Below, in pieces: positions 17,301-25,520 of a stretch of DNA of 64,000 nt. The notes below the pieces were generated by a model. It did no database searches, had not been told where the DNA came from, and saw nothing but the letters and a program-made list of their open reading frames with translations. A program made the position numbers and the translations under genes. The DNA is taken from positions 1-64,000 of the forward strand of contig PTLL01000004.1 in NCBI GenBank assembly GCA_002938315.1, written 5' to 3'. The first letter of the stretch is position 1. Each line of letters begins with the position of its first letter. Source of the DNA: Alphaproteobacteria bacterium MarineAlpha3_Bin2 (GTDB lineage Bacteria > Pseudomonadota > Alphaproteobacteria > Rhodospirillales > Casp-alpha2).

Positions 17301-17873
17301 CTACCCGGGCGGCAGTGGCGGCCTGGGGCCGGGTTGGTCCATCTCTTTTTCCATCTTTGGCGGCAGCACGGCCTCCGGTTCCGGCGCGTCCACTTGTTTC
17401 GGCGCTGCCGGCTCCGGGGTGAGGTCTATACCGCTCAAATCGATGCTCAATTGCGGCGTCATCATCGGTGGCGGCGGCGCCGTGGCCGCGACGGGGGGCT
17501 TGGCCGACGCCGGTTCGGGCACTGGCGCCGGTGGCGCAGTCGATGATACCGGCGGCGGTTCCGGCGGCGCGAAGGTGGTCGGCGCCGGTTCCGGTGCTTG
17601 GCCCGGAACCGGTAAGGGCGAACCCGGGGGCAGGGCGGCGGTGGGCGGCAGCGTCAACGGCCGGTAAAGCGTTTCCGGCTGGGTTCCCGGTGCGCCGGGG
17701 GTGGGTGGCCGTAACGACGGGCTCGGTTGCCGCCACCGGGTGCCGTATTCGTTGGCCATGGGGTGCGGTTCGGAAAGCATCTTGTCCATGTCATAGGTCG
17801 TGCCGATGCTGTCGGCGGCGGCGCGCCCCGACAGGATAGTAGCGACCGTCAATACGAGTACGGTGGTTTTCAC
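17301..17873 (-). CDS. Exported proline-rich protein of unknown function
   Basis: A 190-residue protein with an N-terminal signal peptide (K-T-T-V-L-V-L-T-V-A-T-I-L-S-G-R-A-A-A-D; cleavage after A-A-A). The mature region is dominated by Pro, Ala, Glu and Thr (about residues 50-190), so it is probably extended or disordered in the periplasm. The GTG at 17873 has AGGGAA 6 bases upstream and is preferred over an in-frame start at 17891. No family is recognised. Low-complexity composition could also come from a spurious frame, but the signal peptide and the ribosome-binding site support a real gene. Confidence 0.6.
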   Translation of the reverse strand: MKTTVLVLTVATILSGRAAADSIGTTYDMDKMLSEPHPMANEYGTRWRQPSPSLRPPTPGAPGTQPETLYRPLTLPPTAALPPGSPLPVPGQAPEPAPTTFAPPEPPPVSSTAPPAPVPEPASAKPPVAATAPPPPMMTPQLSIDLSGIDLTPEPAAPKQVDAPEPEAVLPPKMEKEMDQPGPRPPLPPG

Positions 17874-18028
17874 GTCGTTCCCTAACACCACAAACCATTG
17901 AAATTATTTCATTTATTAGCACACCGGGCAATAGTTTTCAGGTTTTGGCCCGCAACCGTTGACCGCTCCCCTTCGCATGGGCAACATGTCCGAGCCGTGG
18001 CGGGACTGATTTAAGCCGCCAAAAGTAT

Positions 18029-18631
18029 GTGCGGGGGTCCCGATTAAAGAAAACCAAACAAACCTTCAACGATGTTGAGGTCATCTTCCGCGAGGAAGAA
18101 CCCAGCGATACCGCCTTCGAGATCGTTTCCGGCAATGTCGAAATCTCCAAGCAGGGCGACGGCGGTACCGTCAGCCTGGCGGTCCTGAACCCCGGCGACA
18201 TGTTCGGCGAGATGGGTGTCCTCGATCAAGGCATCCGCAGCGCCACGGCCACCGCTGTCGGCGCGGTCACCGTCAGCGCCATCAGCCGTAAGGAGTTTCT
18301 CGCCGGCATTCAGGAAAAACCGGAAATCGCGCTCGGCATCATGAACCAAATGGCCGCACGCCTGCGCGGCGCCGGCGATCAACTCGCCAACGATGCGCCA
18401 ACGGCGGCGGTCACGACGACGCTGGCGGGGGCGAAAGCGCCCTTGGACAGCGGCCTGTCGGCACAGGTGCGCCCGGTCCAAGGCGGTGAAGGTGTTGGCC
18501 CGTCGGCACCCGCGAAAAAGGGATTCTGGAGTAGGCTATTAAATCTCGATGCCCTTCCCAAAATCGAACGCATTGAGGTTCAGGTGGCGCCGAAGGACCT
18601 TCCCCCCATGGACTGGAAAGAGGACGAATAA
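18029..18631 (+). CDS. Cyclic nucleotide-binding domain protein
   Basis: A 200-residue protein. Residues 13-115 form a cNMP-binding beta-roll: V-I-F-R-E-x-E-P-S-D, I-V-S-G-N-V-E-I, L-N-P-G-D-M-F-G-E-M-G-V-L, then I-R-S-A-T-A-T-A. There is no DNA-binding domain; the rest is an Ala/Gly/Pro linker and a short conserved tail containing F-W-S-R-L-L-N-L. The start is uncertain. GTG 18029 gives an N terminus that begins close to the first strand, and no upstream ATG is in frame. It may sense a nucleotide and act by protein contact. The ABC cluster begins 200 bp downstream. Confidence 0.8.
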   Translation: MRGSRLKKTKQTFNDVEVIFREEEPSDTAFEIVSGNVEISKQGDGGTVSLAVLNPGDMFGEMGVLDQGIRSATATAVGAVTVSAISRKEFLAGIQEKPEIALGIMNQMAARLRGAGDQLANDAPTAAVTTTLAGAKAPLDSGLSAQVRPVQGGEGVGPSAPAKKGFWSRLLNLDALPKIERIEVQVAPKDLPPMDWKEDE

Positions 18632-18829
18632 CCGCCATCCGAATAATCACTTTTGAGAATTAATTTTTCCGGCTACGGGCTTGCCGGAACCTTTTTAGGC
18701 CATTATATTCCCGCCGTCGTTCATAAAATCAACACAATTAATTGTATGTTTGACTTCGGTCGTCCGGACGAAGAGGCGGCAACAGGGTTAAACAATAAAA
18801 TAAACAGGCAACCACTGGGCATCACGACA

Positions 18830-19801
18830 ATGGCGGAGAAAATCGTTCTTAACGGCCTGACCAAAAAGTTTGGGCCAATCCTGGCCGTTGACAATATTTC
18901 CTTGTCCGTGGCCACCGGCGAGGTCTTGGGTTTCCTGGGCCCCAACGGCGCCGGGAAATCGACGACCATGCGGATGCTGACCGGCTTCATCGAGCCGACG
19001 TCCGGCACCGCCGAGGTCTGTGGCCTGGATGTCACCCGCCATCCCGTCGAAATTAAACGCCGGATCGGTTACCTTCCGGAAGGCGCACCCACCTACGGCG
19101 ACATGACGCCGGAATCCTATCTTGGCTTCATCGCCGAAATCCGTGGCTTCAACGGACCCGAAATTCGCCGCCGTATCGAGGCCGTCACCGAAAAAGTCGA
19201 TATCGGCAGCGTCTTGCGCCAGCCCATTGATACCCTGTCGAAGGGATTCAAGCGCCGCGTCGGGCTCGCCCAGGCGATGCTGCACGACCCCGAAATCCTG
19301 ATCATGGACGAACCCACCGACGGCCTTGATCCCAATCAGAAACACCAAGTCCGAAAATTAATCCGCGAGATGTCCGCCGACCGGGCAATCATCATTTCCA
19401 CCCATATTCTCGAAGAAGTCGAAGCCGTGTGTTCGCGCGCCGTGATCATCGCCCATGGCCGTTTGTTGGCCGACAGCACGCCCGAGGAATTGCTGTCCCG
19501 TGCGCCCGACCATAACGCCGTGATGATCACCGTCGATACCAACAAATCCGACGCGGTCAAAAAAACCCTGGAAGGCCTCGATGCCGTCAAAAACACCAGA
19601 TCCGAAAAGACCGCAAACGGTGCCACACGCCTGGTCATTCGGCCAAAAAAGGGCAAGTTGATCGCCGACGACGTCAGCCAATTATTGCGGTCAAAGAACA
19701 TTCCGGTGCAGGAGATGTTCGTCGAACGGGGATCTTTGGATGACGTCTTCCGCAAAATCACCAAGGACGGGAAATCTGCTGGAGGTGGGACCAATGCGTA
19801 A
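18830..19801 (+). CDS. ABC transporter ATP-binding protein (GldA/ABC-2 type)
   Basis: A 323-residue ATPase with Walker A G-P-N-G-A-G-K-S-T, the signature L-S-K-G-F-K-R-R-V-G (a degenerate LSGGQ typical of the ABC-2 exporter/GldA group) and Walker B I-L-I-M-D-E-P-T-D-G-L-D-P. The ATG at 18830 is chosen because the family consensus starts there; an in-frame extension to 18653 is unlikely. About 80 residues after the core domain form a separate C-terminal extension. It overlaps the permease gene by 8 bp and heads a four-gene cluster with a GldG-like and a DUF4340 protein. Confidence 0.93.
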   Translation: MAEKIVLNGLTKKFGPILAVDNISLSVATGEVLGFLGPNGAGKSTTMRMLTGFIEPTSGTAEVCGLDVTRHPVEIKRRIGYLPEGAPTYGDMTPESYLGFIAEIRGFNGPEIRRRIEAVTEKVDIGSVLRQPIDTLSKGFKRRVGLAQAMLHDPEILIMDEPTDGLDPNQKHQVRKLIREMSADRAIIISTHILEEVEAVCSRAVIIAHGRLLADSTPEELLSRAPDHNAVMITVDTNKSDAVKKTLEGLDAVKNTRSEKTANGATRLVIRPKKGKLIADDVSQLLRSKNIPVQEMFVERGSLDDVFRKITKDGKSAGGGTNA

Positions 19802-20528
19802 CATTGCGATCATCGCCAAGCGTGAAATCAAAGGCTATTTCACCACCCCATTGGCGTATATCTTCATCGTCATATTCCTGGCCATGTCCGGCGCCTTCGC
19901 CTTTTACATCGGCGGCTTCTTCAATCGCGAACAGGCCAGCCTGGCGACATTCTTCCTGTATCACCCGTGGCTATATCTCATGCTGGTGCCGGCCATCGCC
20001 ATGCGATTGTGGGCAGAGGAACGCAAGACCGGCACGATCGAAATTTTGATGACGCTGCCAATTTCCACCTCCGAAGCGGTGCTCGGTAAATACCTGGCCG
20101 CATGGGGGTTCACCGGCATCGCCCTGACGTTGACGTTTCCCATGTGGATCACCGTCAACGTGCTGGGCGAACCCGACAACGGCGTCATCCTGGCCGGCTA
20201 TCTGGGCAGCTTTTTCATGGCCGGCGCATTTCTAGCCATCGGTTCGTGTATCTCGGCGCTGACCAAGAATCAGGTCATCGCGTTCATCGTCGCGGCCACC
20301 GTTTGTTTTCTGTTCACCATGAGCGGCCTGGAATTGGTGTTGAGCTTCTTCCGCGGCTGGGCGCCGGAAATATTGGTGCGGACCATCGCCTCGATGAGCT
20401 TTCTGACTCACTTCGGCGCTATCTTAAAGGGGGTCATCGACATCAGGGACCTGATCTTTTTCGGTACGCTGATTGCGTTTTGGCTGTTTGCCAATGTCAT
20501 CATCATCGACCTCAAGAAGGCGGCCTGA
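19794..20528 (+). CDS. ABC-2 type permease (GldF-like)
   Basis: A 244-residue membrane protein with about six transmembrane segments. It begins with the K-R-E-I-K-G-Y-F-T-T-P-L-A-Y-I-F motif that is characteristic of the permeases found with GldG-like proteins, and includes W-A-E-E-R-K-T-G-T-I-E at the end of the second segment. A strong GGAGGTGG lies just before the ATG at 19794, inside the ATPase gene. It pairs with that ATPase as the translocation core. Confidence 0.92.
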   Translation: MRNIAIIAKREIKGYFTTPLAYIFIVIFLAMSGAFAFYIGGFFNREQASLATFFLYHPWLYLMLVPAIAMRLWAEERKTGTIEILMTLPISTSEAVLGKYLAAWGFTGIALTLTFPMWITVNVLGEPDNGVILAGYLGSFFMAGAFLAIGSCISALTKNQVIAFIVAATVCFLFTMSGLELVLSFFRGWAPEILVRTIASMSFLTHFGAILKGVIDIRDLIFFGTLIAFWLFANVIIIDLKKAA

Positions 20529-20532
20529 TCCA

Positions 20533-22437
20533 ATGCGCTGGCTGGAATCCATGGAACGCTCGAAACTCGCCGTTATGGGGTTGGCGCTGGGCGTTGTTCT
20601 TTTCTTCGCCGTCAACGTTTTTTCCAACACCACCTTCCAGTCGGCGCGCCTGGACCTGACCCAGGGAAAGCTGTTCACCCTTTCCAGCGGCACCCTGAAA
20701 GTGCTGGCTTCCAGTGGTGAGCCGATTTCGCTGAAGTTTTATTTTTCCAAGCTATTGGGTGAACGCAGCCCCCAACACGCCACTTATTTCGAACGCATCC
20801 GGGAACTGCTGGAGCGCTATCAGGATATATCCGGCGGCAGAGTCCAACTTGAAGTGATCAACCCCGAGCCCTTTTCCGACGACGAGGACCGCGCCGTCGC
20901 CGCGGGCCTGACGGGGATTCCGTTGAACGAAGCGGGCGATCTTGGCTATTTCGGCCTTTCCGGCTCCAACAGCACCGACGACAAAGCCGGCATTCCGTTT
21001 TTCACGCCGGAACGGGAAACCTTCCTGGAATACGACCTGACCCGAATCATCTACACCCTGGCCGATCCGGAACGCAAAGTGATCGGGGTGATGTCGCCGC
21101 TGCCCATCAATGGCGGCGCCGCGCAACCGCCGTACCAACAATCGCCGCGCTGGACAGTGCTGGACCAGATCAGTGATTTCTTCACGGTCAAAATGCTGCC
21201 CACGCAAATGCGCGAAATTCCAGGCGACATCGATATCCTGATGTTGGTCCACCCCAAGGGATTGGATGACTTCACCTTATACGCCATCGACCAGTTCGTG
21301 ATCGGCGGCGGCAGGGCGATGGTATTCGTCGATGCCAACGCGGAGGTCGATGTCCCCCCCGACGGGCGCATGCAGAGCCTGCCGGTATCGGACTTCAATA
21401 AAATTCTCACCACCTGGGGGCTCAAGCTGGCCGACAATAAGGTCGCCGGCGACCTGGATGCGGCGCGCCGGGTCAACGTCCGGGTCGGCAAAAAAACGTC
21501 GGTCGTCGATTACGTGATCTGGTTAGGGTTGGACAAAAGAAACTTCGATAGGGGCGATCTCATCACCGGCAATATCAGTTCGCTGAATTTCGCCGGCGCC
21601 GGCATTTTAGAGCCCACCGGCATCGAAGGAATCAAGATCCAGCCGTTGATCTCCACCGGGCCCAGGTCCATGGCCATCGACGCGTCAAAGGTCATGTCCC
21701 GGCCCGACGCCGTCGGTCTGTTCCGGGATTTCAAGGCCGACGGCAAGCCGTTGATGCTGGCGGCGCGCATCAACGGCACCGTCAAAACGGCCTTCCCCGA
21801 TGGCCCGCCCAAAGAAAAAGACGGCACCCCGGCCAAGGGTGTGCCGCCTAAGCATTTGGCCCAATCGGCAACACCGGCCAACCTGGTCGTGGTTTCCGAT
21901 GTCGACATGTTGCACGACAGGTTCTGGGCCGAAATTCGTCAGCTTCTGGGCCAGCAGCTTTTGGTGCCCTACGCCAACAACGCCGATTTCGTGGTCAGCG
22001 CCTTGGATAACCTCGGTGGCAGCGATGACCTGATCGGGCTCCGCGGCCGCGCAAATTCGACCCGCCCCTTCACCATGGTGCAGGATATCCGCCAGGCGGC
22101 GGAACGTAAATTCCGGACCAAGGAACGAGATCTTCAGACCAAGTTGGAAGCCGCACGCGCCAAACTGGATTCGCTGCAGCGGCGTCGTGGCGGCAAACAG
22201 GAAGTCGTCGTCAGCGCCGACGACAAGTCCGCGATCCAAGATTCCCGGAACAAAATCGTCAGAATTCGCAAGGGCCTTCGGGATGTTCAGGTGGCGTTAC
22301 GCCAAGACATCAACCGCTTGGAAGGATTGCTTAAGTTCCTCAACATCGGGCTTATTCCGCTGCTGTTGGGCTTCGGCGCTATTGTTGTCGCCCTTATCGG
22401 CCGATTTCGCCGCAAATCCCTGTTCGTGACGGAATAA
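20533..22437 (+). CDS. GldG-like ABC-transporter auxiliary protein
   Basis: A 634-residue protein with one N-terminal transmembrane helix (about residues 15-33), a large extracytoplasmic domain, a charged coiled-coil stretch (about residues 515-600) and a C-terminal transmembrane helix near residue 610. The opening after the first helix, R-L-D-L-T-Q-G-K-L-F-T-L-S, is the hallmark of the GldG family, named from gliding motility but found in many non-gliding bacteria. The ATG at 20533 follows the permease stop by 4 bp. It probably forms a complex with the ATPase and permease. Its transported substrate is unknown. Confidence 0.9.
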   Translation: MRWLESMERSKLAVMGLALGVVLFFAVNVFSNTTFQSARLDLTQGKLFTLSSGTLKVLASSGEPISLKFYFSKLLGERSPQHATYFERIRELLERYQDISGGRVQLEVINPEPFSDDEDRAVAAGLTGIPLNEAGDLGYFGLSGSNSTDDKAGIPFFTPERETFLEYDLTRIIYTLADPERKVIGVMSPLPINGGAAQPPYQQSPRWTVLDQISDFFTVKMLPTQMREIPGDIDILMLVHPKGLDDFTLYAIDQFVIGGGRAMVFVDANAEVDVPPDGRMQSLPVSDFNKILTTWGLKLADNKVAGDLDAARRVNVRVGKKTSVVDYVIWLGLDKRNFDRGDLITGNISSLNFAGAGILEPTGIEGIKIQPLISTGPRSMAIDASKVMSRPDAVGLFRDFKADGKPLMLAARINGTVKTAFPDGPPKEKDGTPAKGVPPKHLAQSATPANLVVVSDVDMLHDRFWAEIRQLLGQQLLVPYANNADFVVSALDNLGGSDDLIGLRGRANSTRPFTMVQDIRQAAERKFRTKERDLQTKLEAARAKLDSLQRRRGGKQEVVVSADDKSAIQDSRNKIVRIRKGLRDVQVALRQDINRLEGLLKFLNIGLIPLLLGFGAIVVALIGRFRRKSLFVTE

Positions 22438-22452
22438 AAAGGACCTCACACC

Positions 22453-23487
22453 GTGTCACCGAAAACATTTGTTGTTCTTAGCATCCTCACCGTCGTCGCG
22501 CTCGGCGCGGCGGTGTTGGCGCCGGGCCTGAACCAGGGCTACCAGCCCGCCGCCGGCGCCGGCGACAGGGTGTTCCCGAAGCTGATTGATCGGGCCAACG
22601 ATGTCGCCGCCGTGGTCATTGAACACGCCAAGGGCCGGATAACTCTGATCAAAAATGATGACGGCTGGACCATGAATGAACGCGACGGCTACAACGCCCG
22701 CCAAGTCCGGGTCCAGCGCACCATCTTAGGCCTGGCGCAACTGCGGTTTTGGGAACCGAAAACCCGAAACAAGGAAAAATTCGACAAACTTGAACTCCAA
22801 AACCTGGATGCCAAAGACGCCAAATCAAAGGTCATCAAACTTTTTGATGAAGGCGGCGTCGTGCTGGTCGATCTAATCGTCGGCAAGCGGCGTCCCAGCC
22901 TGCCCGGCACCACCACCGGCGGCGTCTACATCCGCAAACCCGACAGCGATCAGACCTGGTTGGCGGCGGGCATCACCGACGTCACCGAAGATATGAAGAA
23001 CTGGTTGGAACGTAAAATCCTCAATATTGGATTCTCCCGGGTGAAAAACATCGTCATTCGCCACCCCGACGGCGAGACCATCAACATCTCGAAACCGACC
23101 GAGAAAGCCGAGGTATTCAAAATCGATAATATGCCACCAGGCAAGAAACTGATTTCCCCGGTGGAACTGGGCAGTGCCGGCAGGGCGCTGAATAATTTTC
23201 AGTTGGATGATGTTCGCAAGGATGAAATTCCATTCGATGCCGCCATCACCATCACCACGGACTTCACCACCTTCGACGGGCTTTCCATCAAAACCATGGT
23301 TGCCAAACAGGATGGGGCCCATTGGCTTAAGATCCAGGCGACGGGAACAGCGGGCGATGCCTCCATTAAAGCCGACGCCATCACGGCGCGGACGAAGGGC
23401 TGGGCCTTTAAGATTTCAGATTACGCGGCATCCAACCTGACCATGCGCTTCAAAAACCTGGTCGAAGACGCCAAGGCCGGGTCTTAA
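22453..23487 (+). CDS. DUF4340 domain protein, membrane-anchored partner of the GldG-like protein
   Basis: A 344-residue protein with a single N-terminal membrane helix and an extracytoplasmic region that carries the DUF4340 repeat pattern (V-x-V-I-E-H-A-K-G-R-I-T-L near residue 55 and W-x-M-N-E-R-D-G-Y-N-A). GTG 22453 is chosen, with AAAAGGA upstream at normal spacing. DUF4340 proteins routinely follow GldG-like genes, and here the gap is 15 bp, so the four genes form one operon. The molecular role of the domain is not established. Confidence 0.88.
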   Translation: MSPKTFVVLSILTVVALGAAVLAPGLNQGYQPAAGAGDRVFPKLIDRANDVAAVVIEHAKGRITLIKNDDGWTMNERDGYNARQVRVQRTILGLAQLRFWEPKTRNKEKFDKLELQNLDAKDAKSKVIKLFDEGGVVLVDLIVGKRRPSLPGTTTGGVYIRKPDSDQTWLAAGITDVTEDMKNWLERKILNIGFSRVKNIVIRHPDGETINISKPTEKAEVFKIDNMPPGKKLISPVELGSAGRALNNFQLDDVRKDEIPFDAAITITTDFTTFDGLSIKTMVAKQDGAHWLKIQATGTAGDASIKADAITARTKGWAFKISDYAASNLTMRFKNLVEDAKAGS

Positions 23488-23508
23488 AAAACTATTCAAC
23501 GGGACAGG

Positions 23509-24879
23509 TTATTTTCCCCGCTTGGCAGCGCGTCGCATGCACTTCAAGCACTTTTCAAGCTCCGCAATATAAGGGATATGCTCCTCTTCAATGGTATGCC
23601 GGGGGCTATCCTTATAGGCTTCTGCGACCCAATCGTTCCTGGCCGCCACGTCGGTTTCCATTTCGGCCTTTGACGGCAGACGGGCGTCGCCCAATTCAAT
23701 TTCCCGGACCCAACGCGCCTGGTATTCGTAGACCATGTTCAAGGAGGTGTCCGTATTGAAGAACCCCATGAGATACAGCCCGGGCCAATCCGGTTGGACC
23801 ATGCGTTTGTAGAGATCGAGCCGGTTGTCTTTCAACGGTACAATTTCTGAAGAAAGAAACGGCAGATCGATCAGATACCCCGTCGCTGCTATCAGCGTGT
23901 CGAAATTTTCCGACGTCCCGTCGACAAAATGAATGGTCCGGCCGTCAATTCGTTCAATTCCTTGTTTGACGGTGACCCGATTGTAAGCAATGTCGGTGAC
24001 GATGGTGCCGTTTGACGTCACGTGGGCGCGCTTGTCCAGGGACTTAAACCCTAACTTGGCCATCGAACCGTGGGCCAAATAGGTGAGCACGGCGGTCAGT
24101 TTGCGCCTAAGCCAGGATGGGATCCAACGTTGCTGGATCTTATGGGTGATATCGGTGAAGGGGATGCCGCAGAATAATTTTGGCAGGATTAACACACCGG
24201 AGCGTGCCACCAGGACGCATTTAGGCGAGGTAACGCAAAGGTCGCCGGCAATGTCACAGGCCGAGTTGCCGACGCCAACGATGCAAATTCGCTTGCCGAC
24301 GAAGGACTCCGGTTCCTTGTAGTCAAAACCGTGCACGTACTCGCCGGTGAAGTCGTCTCTGAACATGGGCACGTGCATGGGAACGCTGAGGTGCCCGGTG
24401 GCAACGACCAAAGAATCAAATTGCGCCGCTTCTCCGACTTCCAGTTCGACTTTCCATCGAGGGGACTCGCCCTTTTTCGGATCGAACAAGGGTTGGATAT
24501 TGGTAACCTGAGAATGGAATCGAATGCGCCGTTCCAAATCAAAGTGCCGTGCATATTTGGCCAGATAGGCGTGCATGTCATAGTGGTCGGGAAAAGATTG
24601 GACGTCGGCGTCAAAATCGAGATCGTGAAAACGGGTAACCCCGCGCGAGGTGTTGATGTGCAGCGTCCGGTAGGCGGCGGATCGCCCGTTGTCGTTCATG
24701 AAACACCAGAGCCCTCCGATTTGGGAGCCGATCTCAAAAATCGTAACGTCAAACCCCGCCTTTGTTAGGTACTTGGCTGCACAGAGCCCACAAGCGCCAG
24801 CGCCGATGACGGCAATGCGCTTGGCATTGATCATCAACGATGGATCGGCATTCGCCGCTCGTGAAGAATTTTCGTTCAT
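23509..24879 (-). CDS. Flavin-containing monooxygenase
   Basis: A 456-residue flavoprotein of the FMO type. The FAD-binding G-A-G-A-C-G-L-C-A-A is near residue 26, the FMO fingerprint F-T-G-x-x-V-H-G-x-D-Y is near residue 180, and the second Rossmann motif I-V-G-V-G-N-S-A-C-D (NADPH) follows near residue 200. The C-terminal A-T-G-Y is in place. Members oxygenate nucleophilic N or S atoms or perform Baeyer-Villiger reactions. Trimethylamine monooxygenases belong here too, but nothing nearby identifies the substrate. It is convergent with the DUF4340 gene and has no operon partners. Confidence 0.9.
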   Translation of the reverse strand: MNENSSRAANADPSLMINAKRIAVIGAGACGLCAAKYLTKAGFDVTIFEIGSQIGGLWCFMNDNGRSAAYRTLHINTSRGVTRFHDLDFDADVQSFPDHYDMHAYLAKYARHFDLERRIRFHSQVTNIQPLFDPKKGESPRWKVELEVGEAAQFDSLVVATGHLSVPMHVPMFRDDFTGEYVHGFDYKEPESFVGKRICIVGVGNSACDIAGDLCVTSPKCVLVARSGVLILPKLFCGIPFTDITHKIQQRWIPSWLRRKLTAVLTYLAHGSMAKLGFKSLDKRAHVTSNGTIVTDIAYNRVTVKQGIERIDGRTIHFVDGTSENFDTLIAATGYLIDLPFLSSEIVPLKDNRLDLYKRMVQPDWPGLYLMGFFNTDTSLNMVYEYQARWVREIELGDARLPSKAEMETDVAARNDWVAEAYKDSPRHTIEEEHIPYIAELEKCLKCMRRAAKRGK

Positions 24880-25166
24880 CCGGCGATGTTAGCCCGTTTT
24901 TCGGGGTGTGCAACTCGGTCTTCGACCCACACCAAACGATCGAACTGGTGATAAAAACCAATCCATCAACGGCAACTCGGATGTCCTTCGCTCCTAGAAT
25001 CCGTAAGGAACCTTGATCTGGACGTCAATGAGCATCACTAGCAATGCGCAGCTTGGTACAAAAGTTAGAAATCAATAATGGGGTAAATCCGCCCTTTCTC
25101 GTGCTCCCTATGTGCTCCCTAGAGAGATAAAGGCATTGGCGGTTTTATACTAAGTCTTTGAAAAGA
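24880..25166. other. Non-coding AT-rich stretch beside tRNA-Arg
   Basis: No gene is supported. Downstream of the tRNA on the minus strand are two adjacent copies of GTGCTCCCTA (25101-25110 and 25112-25120, the second ending before the final A becomes AG) and a 13-codon minus-strand ORF (25035 to 24994) whose start M-L-I-D-V-Q-I-K resembles the beginning of some tyrosine integrases. This could be the trace of an old integration event at the tRNA 3' end; it is too short to call. Confidence 0.3.
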
Positions 25167-25243
25167 TGGCGCACCCGGGAAGACTCGAACTCCCAACCTC
25201 CTGATTCGTAGTCAGACGCTCTATCCAATTGAGCTACGGGTGC
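25167..25243 (-). tRNA. tRNA-Arg (anticodon ACG)
   Basis: The minus strand folds as a complete 77-nt cloverleaf: acceptor GCACCCG pairs with CGGGTGC, the D arm contains AGCTCAATTGGATAGAGC, the anticodon loop CTACGAA presents ACG, and the T arm has GTTCGAGTC. The terminal CCA is encoded (25167-25169). ACG becomes ICG after A-to-I editing and reads CGU/CGC/CGA. Confidence 0.96.
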
Positions 25244-25520
25244 ATTGGCCATGGGTCCGATTCGAACGGTCATAAATTGGCGAAATAACCGCCTCGAAGG
25301 GTGGCGACACTACTCTACAGATACGCCCATGGCAAGAACCTGAAAATGTTCCATTTAGGGTCAAATTAGCGTATGAAAATAGTAACTTGTGGTGTGATTC
25401 CTCTTTGAGTAAGATTTCCGTTAATAAATTTGGATAGATGGGGGTCTTTGCTTTATGTTTCGATTTAGTTATTGTTGTTGCGGGGATGAATCCGTTCAGA
25501 AACAAAGACAAAGGCGAGTG

